DNA of 64,000 nucleotides from Neckera pumila (Eukaryota > Streptophyta > Bryopsida > Hypnales > Neckeraceae): positions 31,633,282-31,697,281 of the forward strand of contig OZ018409.1 of NCBI GenBank assembly GCA_963969595.1. Direction: 5' to 3'. Under the pieces are notes generated by a model that worked only from the letters and a program-made list of their open reading frames with translations, ran no database searches and had not been told where the DNA came from. Every line of letters begins with the position of its first letter. Within the stretch, counting starts at the first letter, position 1. The position numbers and the translations under genes were made by a program. Shown piece by piece: positions 10,714 to 21,683 of this stretch.

Positions 10714-11639
10714 CCCCCAAAGGATCAAGGCTTTTTTCTTCCAAAAAACTCTCAAAACTGTCATTTCTAGAGCAAAGAGTAAAAAAAATTTAAAATTGTT
10801 TTTTTTTTTGCACATGTAACCGTAGGATCTTGTACCTAACTAGTATGAGAATGTGTGGAAAAAATTTCAGAATTTTTGACCGCACAGATTGCAAGATATA
10901 TGCGTTTGAAGTGAAAAAAACAAGTTTTTGAGCACATTGCGGGACTAGATTTTTTGACTTTGAACATTTTTAACTTAAATTTTTTGCATTACAGAGTTTT
11001 GAGCTTTAAATCTTTCTAGTGGAGAATTGAGTTGAGAGTCTAGGAAAAAAAAAGAAATTCAAAAAAATGGAATTTTCATTCTTAAGAAAATTGTTAAGTA
11101 GAAGTAGGTACAAGATAGAAGGAAAATCTAAAATATTCTTATATTTTAGATGGAATTAAAATGCACTAATCCCAATGGTGAGATTGTTCTAGCACAAAAA
11201 CTAAACCATGTGGAACTTCTTTTTTTGAAAAATTGCAAAAATTGCATTCCAAAATGAATCCTACAAGTTATTTTTTTCAAGAAGATGCTCTAATTGCCCA
11301 AAAAACAAGATTGTCTATGACTTTCTCATAATAAATACAAATGAAATGAATCAAAGCTTTCCAAATAGACAAAAACATAATTTGTAAGGGAAAAAAAATA
11401 AAAAATAAAAATTAAATTTTTTGCAAAATTTTTTTGCTGTCCTCTTTCCCCTGTTTTGAGCTTATTTGGGCATAACTTTTGTTCCCGGGCACCAATTGGA
11501 AAAAAAATTATATTCCCATGAAGCTTATCAGTTTTTCTATCTCTAAAAAGAGTTTCAGAAAATCACAACAAAAATTCAGCCTGTAGGTACCTGCCCGAAA
11601 TCCCATTTGTCCTCCAAAGGGACAATGGTCATTTAGGGG
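10714..11639 (+). mobile_element. TTAA-flanked element, family B, copy 1 (926 bp)
   Basis: It is flanked by TTAA at 10710-10713 and 11640-11643, and has ends CCCCCAAAGG and CATTTAGGGG. It is distantly related to family A in the left third (GCCATTT stretch, ACATGTAACCGTAGGATCTT, TTTCAGAATTTTTGAC) but has a different right half, including CCCATTTGTCCTCCAAAGGG. It is non-coding. It sits inverted to copy 2 at 12366-13286 and is inserted in a GC-rich segment rich in GGCCGG. Confidence 0.8.
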
Positions 11640-11643
11640 TTAA

Positions 11644-12361
11644 TTGCCCCATGGCATACACGGCGAAGCAAAATTTATGGCCGGCCCCAGTCAAATATGA
11701 CGAGCGCCCGGCCAAATGGAGAGTCTTGGAAGTGGCCGGTACTGAATTATTTTGCCCTTGTTCACGAATGTAGAGGTACTATTAGGACAATTAATGCTTC
11801 TCCGTAAACCGTGTGGATGAGGTGGCACTATTTGGAGCCGTGTTGACTTGGATGCCGTGTCTCAAGGTGGAGTTGCAATGGGGAGCTTGGCAAAAGGGAA
11901 GGCCGGGCTTGTTCATTGGCCACGCCAAGTGAGGCCTTCCCGTCCCACTTGGTCGTGCCAGGTGTGGGATTCTAAGGTAGCCAATCCATTTCCAACCACT
12001 TAAGCAATTATTATGCATATTTGGAGCATAGGTTTTTTGAATGCAGAATTTTTTCCTAAATAAAGATATAGAGTTTAGAAGGATTGCATATTTTTCCAGA
12101 AATTTGTTACACAAAATGTAATTACTATGAATTTTTTAATGGAAGATTCTCTTGACCTATAATGGTGGTATAGACCTTTCTCTTTCTAACTACAGGCAGA
12201 TTGCAAAATCGACCAAAGGTTGGTGGTTGCAATATTAATTGCCTTACAGCCAAACATAATGTGCATAATTATAATGTACTGGAAGCAAAGAAAAAATGTT
12301 TTTTCCCCAACCTTACCCAATATAATTACTACAAATTCGACAAAAATGACTAAAATAATGT
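11644..12361. other. Non-coding spacer between two inverted family B elements
   Basis: The sequence is GC-rich to about 11.75 kb and AT-rich after that. A 107-codon minus-strand frame at 11791-12114 has no recognisable features. Confidence 0.5.
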
Positions 12362-12365
12362 TTAA

Positions 12366-13286
12366 CCCCTAAAGGCCCATTGTCCCCTCGGGGGACAAAA
12401 TGGATTTTGGGCAGGCTCCTATGATCTCAATATTTGTCGTAATTTTCTGAATTTTTTTTGTGTAGATAGAGAATCACATTAGCTTTCCAAAAATGTAATT
12501 TTTATTTCAATTGGTGCCCGGTAGCAAAAGTTATGGCATAAAAACTCCAAATTTTAGTCCGGTGGGCAAAAAAATTCCCTCACAAAAACTTTAAATTTAA
12601 AATTTAAAAAATTTGTTTCATATAGATTTTACTTTCATCTACATGGGAAGCTTTGGTTCATTCCATTTGGATTTGAAATGCAAAAGTTATGGACAATCTT
12701 ATTTTTTGGACAGTTAGAGCATCTTCTTGAAAAAATAACTTGTAGGATTCAATTCTGATTTCAATTTTGACAATTTAAAAAAAAAAGTTTCACAAGGTTA
12801 AGATTTCTTGCTAGAACAATCTCACCATTGGGATTAGTATATTTCAACCCTATCTTAGAGCTATTAATGATTTCATTTTTCCTTCAATCTTGAACCTACT
12901 TCTACTTAACAAATTTTAAATGAGTGTAAACTAAGTGTTTCTTTTTTGATTTTTTTTCTTAGATTCTCAACTCAATTCTTCATCATATAAAATTAAAAAT
13001 TCCAAATCATTAGAGCAAAAATTTTAAGCTAAGAAGGTTCAAAGCCAAAAAATGTAGTTGAACAAGGTGCAAAAAAACTTGATTTCTTCACTTTAAATGC
13101 AAATATCTTGCAATCTACACAGTCAAAATTTCTAAAATTTCTTCCACACATTCTAACACTAGTGAAGTACAAGATCCTATGGTTAAATATGCAAAAAACA
13201 CATTTAAAACTTTTTTTTGCTCTTTGCTATAGAAATGGCAATTTTGAGTGTTTTGTGATGGAAAAAGGGCCTTGGGACTTTAGGGG
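12366..13286 (-). mobile_element. TTAA-flanked element, family B, copy 2 (921 bp, reverse)
   Basis: It is flanked by TTAA at 12362-12365 and 13287-13290. In this orientation it starts CCCCTAAAGGCCCATTGTCC and ends GGACTTTAGGGG. It aligns in reverse along the whole length of copy 1 at 10714-11639 with moderate divergence. It is non-coding. Confidence 0.8.
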
Positions 13287-13335
13287 TTAAAAAAAAAAGT
13301 TCCAATTTTGACAAAAACAAATATTCCAATATGAT

Positions 13336-13425
13336 TTTTATTTATTTATTTTTGAAGAAACGGAAACAACTAACTCTGATTTTTTTATTTTTGAAGAAAC
13401 AGAAACAACTAACTCTGTTTTTTCA
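13336..13425 (+). repeat. Tandem duplication, about 43-bp unit, two copies
   Basis: Two adjacent units each contain TTTTTGAAGAAAC, then GGAAACAACTAACTCTG or AGAAACAACTAACTCTG. They are followed by a CACACC-rich stretch at 13440-13475. Confidence 0.8.
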
Positions 13426-13689
13426 AGTTGATGCTACCACACACACCCAGCCCCCCCACACCCACACCCACACCCAAATAGGACAAATTGGTCTAGCTTC
13501 AGAAACAAATTCTTATTTTCAAATCTTCACCTTAATTTATTTTTTAAACATTAAATATTAAAATTTGACACTATTGCAACAACAACATTCCAAATTTTCA
13601 TTTTAGCAATGGGCTGTTCCCTTTTGTTTCCCCCCAAAGAAAAAAAAAAGAAAAAAAAAAGAGAAAAAGAAAGAACTACATTCCAAACT

Positions 13690-14466
13690 TTGGTGTGAGA
13701 AAATCCCGGCCCCATCATTGCGTGAAACCTACCCCAAATCCCTCACTGCACAGAACCACGACTCCTCTTCAGACCTTCAATACCGGACCCGGCGGCCACA
13801 GCCGACCCGTCCCGTCCCACGCCCGTCCCACCAATCCCCGAGCCTGCCCAACCAACCGACCCCAACCCAATCCAGCCCCAGCCCACTCCAATCATCGGCA
13901 TTGTCAGAAAAGGCAGCGACAAGATGATAACCCCCATTGAGGCCCCATGATGACCTCCGACACCTGTGAGGTCATTATTGGAAAGGCCGCTCGTCCGCCC
14001 GCTCTGCCTCGCTCCCACAGTCTCCCAGTCGTCCCACGTGCGGCGGTCCCCCAGTCGCCGACTGCGCCTTGGGGTCAATCCCTGGCGCGCCCTCCTCCGC
14101 GTCATGATTGTGGAGACGGCTGCCTGGCAGGGGTGGTCGGCCATCATGGCCCTGGTGGCCTGGTGGGCAGGCGACGGATTGAGTGGATTGTTGTTATTAA
14201 TGGCGAGCGAGGCCTTTCTTTGGCCCCTTGTTGCTGGGGAGGGGGGGCATGCTGTTGCTGAGTTTTTTTCCTTTCGCTGTCCTTTTGCCGTCAAATGATT
14301 ATGGGGCCTGTCCCACATGATAAAAGCGCCTAGTGACGAATCTTTGCTCGCTTGCTTAATCATTCATTGGCAACCTCGCATTCACTCTCGCTACAGGAGG
14401 AGACTAGGAGGGGGCGTCTTCAGGAACAGAGAGTGAGGGAGTTCTTGTAATGAAAAGGCTTTGGTA
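13690..14466. other. GC-rich island, no recognisable gene
   Basis: Base composition is much higher in GC than in the surroundings, and long frames are open in several phases, for example 206 codons on the minus strand at 13743-14363. The predicted products are low-complexity (proline/arginine or glycine runs) and match no family I know. Palindromic words such as ATGACCTC...GAGGTCAT (13947-13976) are present. It could be a decayed element interior or an old promoter/CpG-type region. It adjoins the hairpin-rich repeat at 14467-14754. Confidence 0.5.
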
Positions 14467-14754
14467 CAGGGCAATGCCCGCAGAGGAGGGCATTCCGCCA
14501 AATAATTGGCCGACGAGGAGGGCGGAGCCCGACGAGGAGGGCTGATTATTTGACGCAATGCCCGAGGATAAGGGTATTGCCCGACGTAAATCACGACTAA
14601 AAGAGGAGATAAAATTGGATGAAACGATGAGCCGGATGAAAATTTTGTAATCCCAGATTACGCGGTTTAGCCCGCATAATCGGGGATTACGACACAGAAG
14701 CTTCCCACCGATTGAACGGGACGGGAACCAGGAGTGGTTTACGACCTAATAATT
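14467..14754 (-). repeat. Hairpin-rich dispersed repeat, copy 2 (reverse)
   Basis: This is homologous in reverse to 655-937 over its whole length. Read on the minus strand, it contains a stem-loop with arms GTAATCCCCGATTATGCGG and CCGCGTAATCTGGGATTAC at about 14649-14692. It also has a compound stem at 14470-14582 with inner arms GGGCATTGCGTCAAATAAT and ATTATTTGGCGGAATGCCC. The loop, with CTCCTCGTCGGGCTCCGCC, is the best-conserved part against copy 1. Confidence 0.7.
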
Positions 14755-15138
14755 ATTTAGTGGGGACGACGGGGTCACTAAGGGTGAACTCAATCCCCTT
14801 ATTGGGGTGGGGGCCCCCATCCAAGGATAAATGTAAAAAATGTCCCCTACTTTGTGGCGCGTAATTTTCTTGATTTTTTTAATCCTAGGGCGCCCAATGC
14901 GTGTTTTCCAAAATCCAAACCCTTCTGAACTCATTCTAGTCAAAATGTCACCCAAAAGGAGATTCCCAGATATTGACCGTACTCATTGGTAGCAGAGTCA
15001 AGCCCGAAGTGGAGGGAAAATGGACAAATAATTTGATTTACCTTTGAAAAGATTATAATAGTCAAAGGTCGCACTCTTTCAATTTGGGGAGGCCAAATTT
15101 GAGGTGCTTGGGTGCTCATAGATTGATTTTAATTTTAA

Positions 15139-15829
15139 CCCCTAAAGGTTAGAGACGATGTTCTCACCAATACCGCTCCAAACCTACCATTTCTAGTACA
15201 AGTACCAAATTCTAGAAATGTAATTGTAGGATGTTGTAGTACACTAGTTTTGAGAAGTTGTGGAAAAAATTTCAGAAATTTCAACCATGTGGATTGCAAG
15301 ATAATAGCGTTTGAATTCACAAAAATCCTTTTTTTGTCCCTGCAAACATCCGGGCAGCTGCACTTCACAAGGTCATATTTTTATGAAAAAAATTCTAAAA
15401 TGGTGGTTACTCTTTGGATTCATTCTTCACTGCAAATTGACTATATGTTTGAAAATTGTCAGATCATTTGGAATTGCACAACATATAGGAAAAAAATAGT
15501 AAGTAGATAGAAGTAGAAAAGGATTCAAAATTCAAAATTTGGCGTATATAAAAATCTAAAGAACCAATTTCAATTTTTTATTTTTTTTAAAACTAATTTT
15601 TAAAGAAGTTTTTTGAGCTATCTGAGTTGCTCGCCGACTAAAGAAAATTACATATCATGCAATAAATTTTTAACCATATTGTCAAAAGTTATGAAAATTG
15701 TTGGGCCTTAAAGCTACTCCTCGGGCACATCTTGTGTGAAATTTTTGAAGAAAAAAATAAAAACTTTGTCTATAGTGAGTTGCCCAAAATCGCTATGTTG
15801 TCAAGAAAGGGTGTTTGGTCCTTTAGGGA
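15139..15829 (+). mobile_element. TTAA-flanked element, family A, copy 2 (internally deleted, 691 bp)
   Basis: It lies between TTAA 15135-15138 and TTAA 15830-15833, and has ends CCCCTAAAGG and CCTTTAGGGA. It shares all family A landmarks, but about 240 bp is missing around 15535, where the usual AATTTAATTATGGAAT section would be. Confidence 0.8.
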
Positions 15830-15833
15830 TTAA

Positions 15834-18375
15834 TTTATTTTTTTGTACAAATAAAATGAAACTTCATTGCAGCGTAAATTTTGTATTTCTTCATCTCTTT
15901 TATAGTAAAGCGTCTCTAAAGTAATAGAGTTGGGACCAGTCTGACACATTGCATTCAAGAAGTTATTACATTAAGGAGGGTCATGATGTTCGTATGTGGT
16001 TCGTATTATTAAACTGGGATCGGCAATCAATACCTCCTGACAACACTTTATTGGTTTAGAAAGTATTGGTTTAGGAAAGTTCTATTGCAGTTAGTTTGAG
16101 GCCTTTGATTGCAAATATGAATTCCAAATTTCCAAATTTTATCATGTGTTGCAAATTAAAAAAACTCCAATGTTTTCTCAAGAAATAAAGTGCGGAGCAA
16201 TGAGGGGGGCAAATTTATCCTGGTTGAGGGTGAATGAGTTTGCATTTTTGCGTTTGCCGATTATTTGCCTCCTATAGGCTTGTCACTAGCCCTTAAACTT
16301 GATCAAATTTTGGTGACAAATTGCCAAAAGTATTTACGCTACTATTTGTTGGATTGGATTGTTTTCTGTTTTTTACAATGAATATATCCTTACATTTGCA
16401 TCCAAAAATAAATAAATAAATCCTTGATTGTGTCAAAAATCAATATATAGATTCTTGCCTTTGTTTGAAGAAATTTGTTGCCTATGTGTGTATTTTCCAT
16501 CTAAATCTAGATTTAATTGCTTAAATGTTGCTCCTATTTTGTGGTTGAATAGTGCCACTGCTTTTCAAGGGCCAATTACCATGGTTGCGGGTTCAGGCAT
16601 ACATGCGAAGTACAGACTAGAGCATATTACTTCCCATTGCAATGATACACAATGGCTCAAAAGCTATGTAGGCAAATGAAAATGATATATGTGTGTTAAA
16701 AAGACAAAAGTGGTTTGTTAGGGCCCATCAATCTTAAGAGTTTATTTCTTATGGCTAGTAGACATGCAACATATGGATGCTTAGGAGTAGTAGCATTCTA
16801 AGATTTTCATATAGGTAAAAATTAAATAGAAGATTGTATCAAAGATCTGATATGAAAAGAAATGTCCAAAAGTAACTAATATTAATTTGGGTAGAGATAC
16901 TTGCAATTAGCTGCTTGTTTGTCCTTCTAGTTACTAATGTAAAATGGAATCATCCACTTTTCATCTCTTTGATTGTTACACATACTTAGACAAATTGGAT
17001 CCACAATTATTTTTCTTATAGAACATGAAATTGAATAATTTTTCATATGTGTTTCAATCTATTTGGTTTAAATCTTGCCTAAATTGTATAGCTTCCTATT
17101 CATAAAAACCTAGGGTTGATTCAGAGCACTTCTATTTTTTCTACTGTGGAAATCCTTAACATATTCATATGTGTCCCAAGCATGTATTCTAGGAGAATGT
17201 GGACCCCCCTTTTGGTTGCCAAGAAGATTCAAAAAATTATTTTGGGAATTAGTAATAGAAGCCATACTCAAATACTTCTTTAGGTGATTCTAGGTATTGC
17301 TACCAAACTACATTTATTATAAGAACTAAGAAAAAATCCAAAATTTTCACCTTTCACTACTTTACCATATTAGTGACAGTACAAAAGCCAAGTGAATTGA
17401 CAAGTGTGTCTCTCGAAGTCATTCCAGGAGGGTATGAAAAAAAAGATCCCCTATTTTTTCTTCATTGAATGATTTTGTACATCTCTTCTAGCTAATTTGG
17501 GCATGTAATTGCAAATATGAATTCAAAATTTGCAAATTTTATTGTCGTTGGAAAATAAAAAATTTCAACATTTTCCGCAGTGGTAAGACCAGAGACGAGC
17601 AAGGTAAATTTTTACAAATAATGTGATTTTGGTATATTAGTATGACTCTCATTATTAGTACACAAAATAGTGAAATTAGGTTGCTTTGCCTTAGATAAAT
17701 TACCTCATTACTCAATGCATGTCTACATAGAGGCGTATGCAACTCTCTAGATTGGCCCTCTGAACTGGTGCACTAATCTATGCCATACACATGGCTCTGG
17801 ATTGAATGCATCATTGTACAATAGCAATGAATATTTATATAGTGTGGACTATTGAGAAATTAGTGTGGGGCAATCGATTTTCACTATTTTATGTAGGAAA
17901 ACTCAATGTGGTCAGCTTGATTTGGTAATGGGTTCTATTGTAGAAGGCAACACTATTATACATATAGCCTCAAAAAAGATGAAAAAAAAGCCATTTATGG
18001 TGGAAACATCCAAAACCATCAAAATAAGCAATTACCATAGTTGGAGGCACCTTTTCCTCAAAATAATATTTTGCAATATTAGCAATTGAAATTATGAATT
18101 CAAAAAAAAGAAAACTTTTCAAATTTAGCATATATTCCGTAATTTCTACAAATTCTTGAAGTGGAAGCTCCCTAGACCACTGAAACTATCACATAGGTGA
18201 ATCTAGAACCGAAATCTGGAAAAAAAAATTAGTAGTACACCAATTGCAGTTACAAAAGGGGACAATTTCATGACACTTTTCAAGAACACTTTAATGAAAC
18301 CCTAGGGACACTTCAAAGGGAATCTATAGTGCATAAATGGACATGTGAACGCTTTTGTGTATTTCTACCTTATTA
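15834..18375. other. AT-rich sequence, no gene recognised
   Basis: No protein family, RNA gene or complete element was seen. Two copies of the dispersed GATTGCAAATATGAATTC repeat lie near 16.10 and 17.51 kb. A fragment related to the foldback element at 7866-8115 lies near 16.20-16.31 kb. Confidence 0.5.
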
Positions 18376-18379
18376 TTAA

Positions 18380-19303
18380 CCCCTAAAGTTTCATGACTAT
18401 GTAATCACCAAAAACGCTCCAAAACTGCCATTTCTAATACAACTACCAAATTTTTGGAAAAAAACAAATTTTGACACATGTAACCGTAGGATCTTGTAGT
18501 ATGATATTTTGAAAACATGTGGTAAAAATTTCAGAAAATTCCACCGTGTGGATCATAAGATATAAGCATTCAAAGTCTTGAAAACCATTTTTTCAATCCT
18601 GCGAAAAACCGGGCAGCTGCACTTTGCAAGCTCACTTTTCAATGAAAAAATGCCGATAAAGGTGGTGCTTCTTTGAATTCAGTTTCCTAAACAAGTTGTC
18701 TATATGCATGAAAAATTTCACATCATTTGGAATTGTCCAACATATAGGAAAAAAATAGTAAGTAGAAAGAAGTAGAAAATGACTCAAAATACTAAATTGT
18801 TACAAATTTAATCATGGAATTTAAAAATGCCAATCCCAACGGTTGTAATGTTTTAATAATCAATCTACATCCTAGGATTTTGTTTTTTTCCAAAAATTTT
18901 GAGAATTGAGTTAAATAAACGACATTAAAGTTTTTTTTAGAGTAGAGAATCCATAACTGCCCGCAAACCAAAAACCCTCATAACTTTTGACTCATTGATT
19001 GAAATGGAGTGACTCAAAGCTTTTTAAGTATATATAAATGTAGAGAACCAATTTCAAAAAAAAAATTCTGGAAAAAATGATTTTTTCTGATCTGCCCAAA
19101 CTGCCCGGTTACAAAAAAAAGTAACATATCAGGTCACAACTTTTGACTCGTATTTTGAAATGTCATGAAACTTGGTACACATGAAGATATTCCTTGCCCC
19201 CACCTTCTATTAAAATTTCAGCCTCAAATATGGATATCTCTAGTCACACATACCTGCCCAAAATTTCTATACGGCCAAAAAATGCATGTTGGTCCTTTAG
19301 GGG
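18380..19303 (+). mobile_element. TTAA-flanked element, family A, copy 3 (924 bp)
   Basis: It is flanked by TTAA 18376-18379 and 19304-19307, and has ends CCCCTAAAGTTTCATGAC and TTGGTCCTTTAGGGG. It is almost identical, in reverse, to 20231-21153. The first 300 bases compared by eye differ at only two or three positions. It belongs to a subgroup with GGCAGGTACGTGTGACTAGA-type right ends, shared with 42847-43766. It is non-coding. Confidence 0.9.
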
Positions 19304-19307
19304 TTAA

Positions 19308-20226
19308 CACGGCAACACTTGATTCCAAGACAAAAACATTCATGAGTTGAGTTGAATTTTGGTTTGAATTTGTGGAGTTCAAGATGGGGCCTAGCACCTT
19401 GTTTTCATTGGTGAAAAAGAAAAAGAAAAGAAAAAGAAAAAGAAAAAGGTTGGGGGTGGTTCTATCACCGAGCACTTACTAGAGATATGCCAATGATTGT
19501 GCCTTTGGGGTTCTTTTGCCGTGTGTTCCACTCCTTTTTTTTTCCATAAAATATAGTTTGGTTTCTTCAGTTAATTTTGGCACAACTGTAATAGAACTTT
19601 TTTATAGATAAATGATGAGGAAGAGTATAGTACGGAGCTAAAGCAGCTCAAAATCTTTGTGTTTGGTTTTGTTGGATTGCATTCTCTGACTTTGGCCCCT
19701 TGTGACCAATTTAGAAAAATCTATATTAAAGGGTGTCTGCGGATGAACTTTAGTAATAACAAGCATGTTTTGACATGATGATTACCAGATGAGCATACTG
19801 AGGCTAAAGTACTTGGGCCCCCTCGCCGATGATGGATGGAGTTGGGCAAAGTGGAATTCACCCAATGTCCACATTGGTATATAATTAAGTCTTGGTGACA
19901 AGGTGTGGACAATGCAATGAAAGCAACGTCACCATAAGAAAAAAACATAAATAAATAAAAGGACTTGAGAAAGCAACCAACATCAATTTGATGTTGGGTA
20001 CCGTATGGCTATGATGACAAGTATCAAGTGTAACCCAAGGTCCCAAAACATGTACGGGTAAGATGACAAGTATCAAGTGTAACTTGAAGCCCCAAAACAT
20101 GTACGTAGTCCATATTCCTCCCATTTCATTGAAGGGTCAATAGATGAGATAAAAGAGAAGGACGTAACATCAATAATAGACTTGATTCTATTCAATTATG
20201 TAGAAAAAATATATATCCCCTCTGTC
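19308..20226. other. Spacer between two near-identical inverted family A copies
   Basis: It contains a purine-rich AAAAAG microsatellite at 19413-19448 and a tandem duplication of about 54 bp at 20009-20105 (ATGACAAGTATCAAGTGTAA ... CCCAAAACATGTACG, twice). No gene was recognised. Confidence 0.6.
20009..20105 (+). repeat. Tandem duplication, about 50-bp unit
   Basis: Two adjacent units each carry GATGACAAGTATCAAGTGTA and CCCAAAACATGTACG, differing at a few positions between the two. Confidence 0.85.
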
Positions 20227-20230
20227 TTAA

Positions 20231-21153
20231 CCCCTAAAGGACCAACATGCATTTTTTGGCCGTATAGAAATTTTGGGCAGGTACGTGTGACTAGAGATAT
20301 CCATATTTGAGGCTGAAATTTTAATAGAAGGTGGGGGCAAGGAATATCTTCATGATTACCAAGTTTCATGACATTTCAAAATACGAGTCAAAAGTTGTGA
20401 CCTGATATGTTATTTTTTTTCGGAACCGGGCAGTTTGGGCAGATCAGAAAAAATCATTTTTTCCGGAATTTTTTTTTGAAATTGGTTCCCTACATTTATA
20501 TAAGCTTAAAAAGCTTTGAGTCATTCCATTTCAATCAATGAGTCAAAAGTTATGAGGTTTTTTGGTTTGCGGGCAGTTATGGATTCTCTACTCTAAAAAA
20601 AACTTTAATGTCATTTATTTAACTCAATTCTCAAAAATTTTGGAAAAAAACAAAATCCTAGGATGTAGATTGATTATTAAAACATTACAACCGTTGGGAT
20701 TGGCATTTTTAAATTCCATGATTAAATTTGTAACAATTTAGTATTTTGAGTCATTTCCTACTTCTTTCTACTTACTATTTTTTTCCTATATGTTGGACAA
20801 TTCCAAATGATGTGAAATTTTTCATGCATATAGACAACTTGTTTAGGAAACTGAATTCAAAGAAGCACCACCTTTATCGGCATTTTTTCATTGAAAAGTG
20901 AGCTTGCAAAGTGCAGCTGCCCGGTTTTTCGCAGGATTGAAAAAATGGTTTTCAAGACTTTGAATGCTTATATCTTATGATCCACACGGTGGAATTTTCT
21001 GAAATTTTTACCACATGTTTTCAAAATATCATACTACAAGAATCTACGGTTACATGTGTCAAAATTTGTTTTTTTCCAAAAATTTGGTAGTTGTATTAGA
21101 AATGGCAGTTTTGGAGCGTTTTTGGTGATTACATAGTCATGAAACTTTAGGGG
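20231..21153 (-). mobile_element. TTAA-flanked element, family A, copy 4 (923 bp, reverse)
   Basis: It is flanked by TTAA 20227-20230 and 21154-21157, and is the inverted near-identical partner of 18380-19303. The differences seen include AGGATCTTG in one copy and AGATTCTTG in the other, and CATGATTACC versus CACATGAAG. Such low divergence means recent transposition or homogenisation. Confidence 0.9.
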
Positions 21154-21157
21154 TTAA

Positions 21158-21679
21158 AATAAATATGTGGTACTCTAAGTGGTTTCCCTATTAGAGATCA
21201 CGGATTTATCTTGAGACAAAAGGTAGTACGTTTCATGAAAAGAGTATAAGCCCATGATACGCGCATTCATTCTTGTGCACTCAAAAATAGGTGCTTGATT
21301 TGATGGCATACATTTACCTACATGGATGATCTTATACGTGATCAAGGTACAATTGGTGAAATGGAGTGTAGATAATACTTCCATCTATATCTTTCAAATT
21401 TTCTCACTTACTCATGGTATGACACGATTCATGTAGAGATGGCTGGCATGCAATAATGCAAATTCAATAGTAGAAGAGCAAAGAAACTATCCATGAGAAG
21501 ACCTAAAGGTCGTCTAAGTTGCCATAAGGATCTTCTTATATGTCAATTCTTTGGTTTACACATAGTAGCTTAGACCATGTTTCTAATTGTGTAGGTGTAA
21601 GACCATCCTCAAGAGATATTACAAGTGCGAGGAAGCTCATCAAATACTTGATATGAAGGATTTTCCTTCTTCCAATTAT
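21158..21679. other. Non-coding, nothing recognised
   Basis: This is short sequence between elements. A 69-codon minus-strand frame has no known features. Confidence 0.5.
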
Positions 21680-21683
21680 TTAA

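Noticed and set aside
13743..14363. 206-codon minus-strand open frame in a GC-rich island
   Set aside because: Frames are open in several phases because of high GC. The product is low-complexity and has no recognisable domain.
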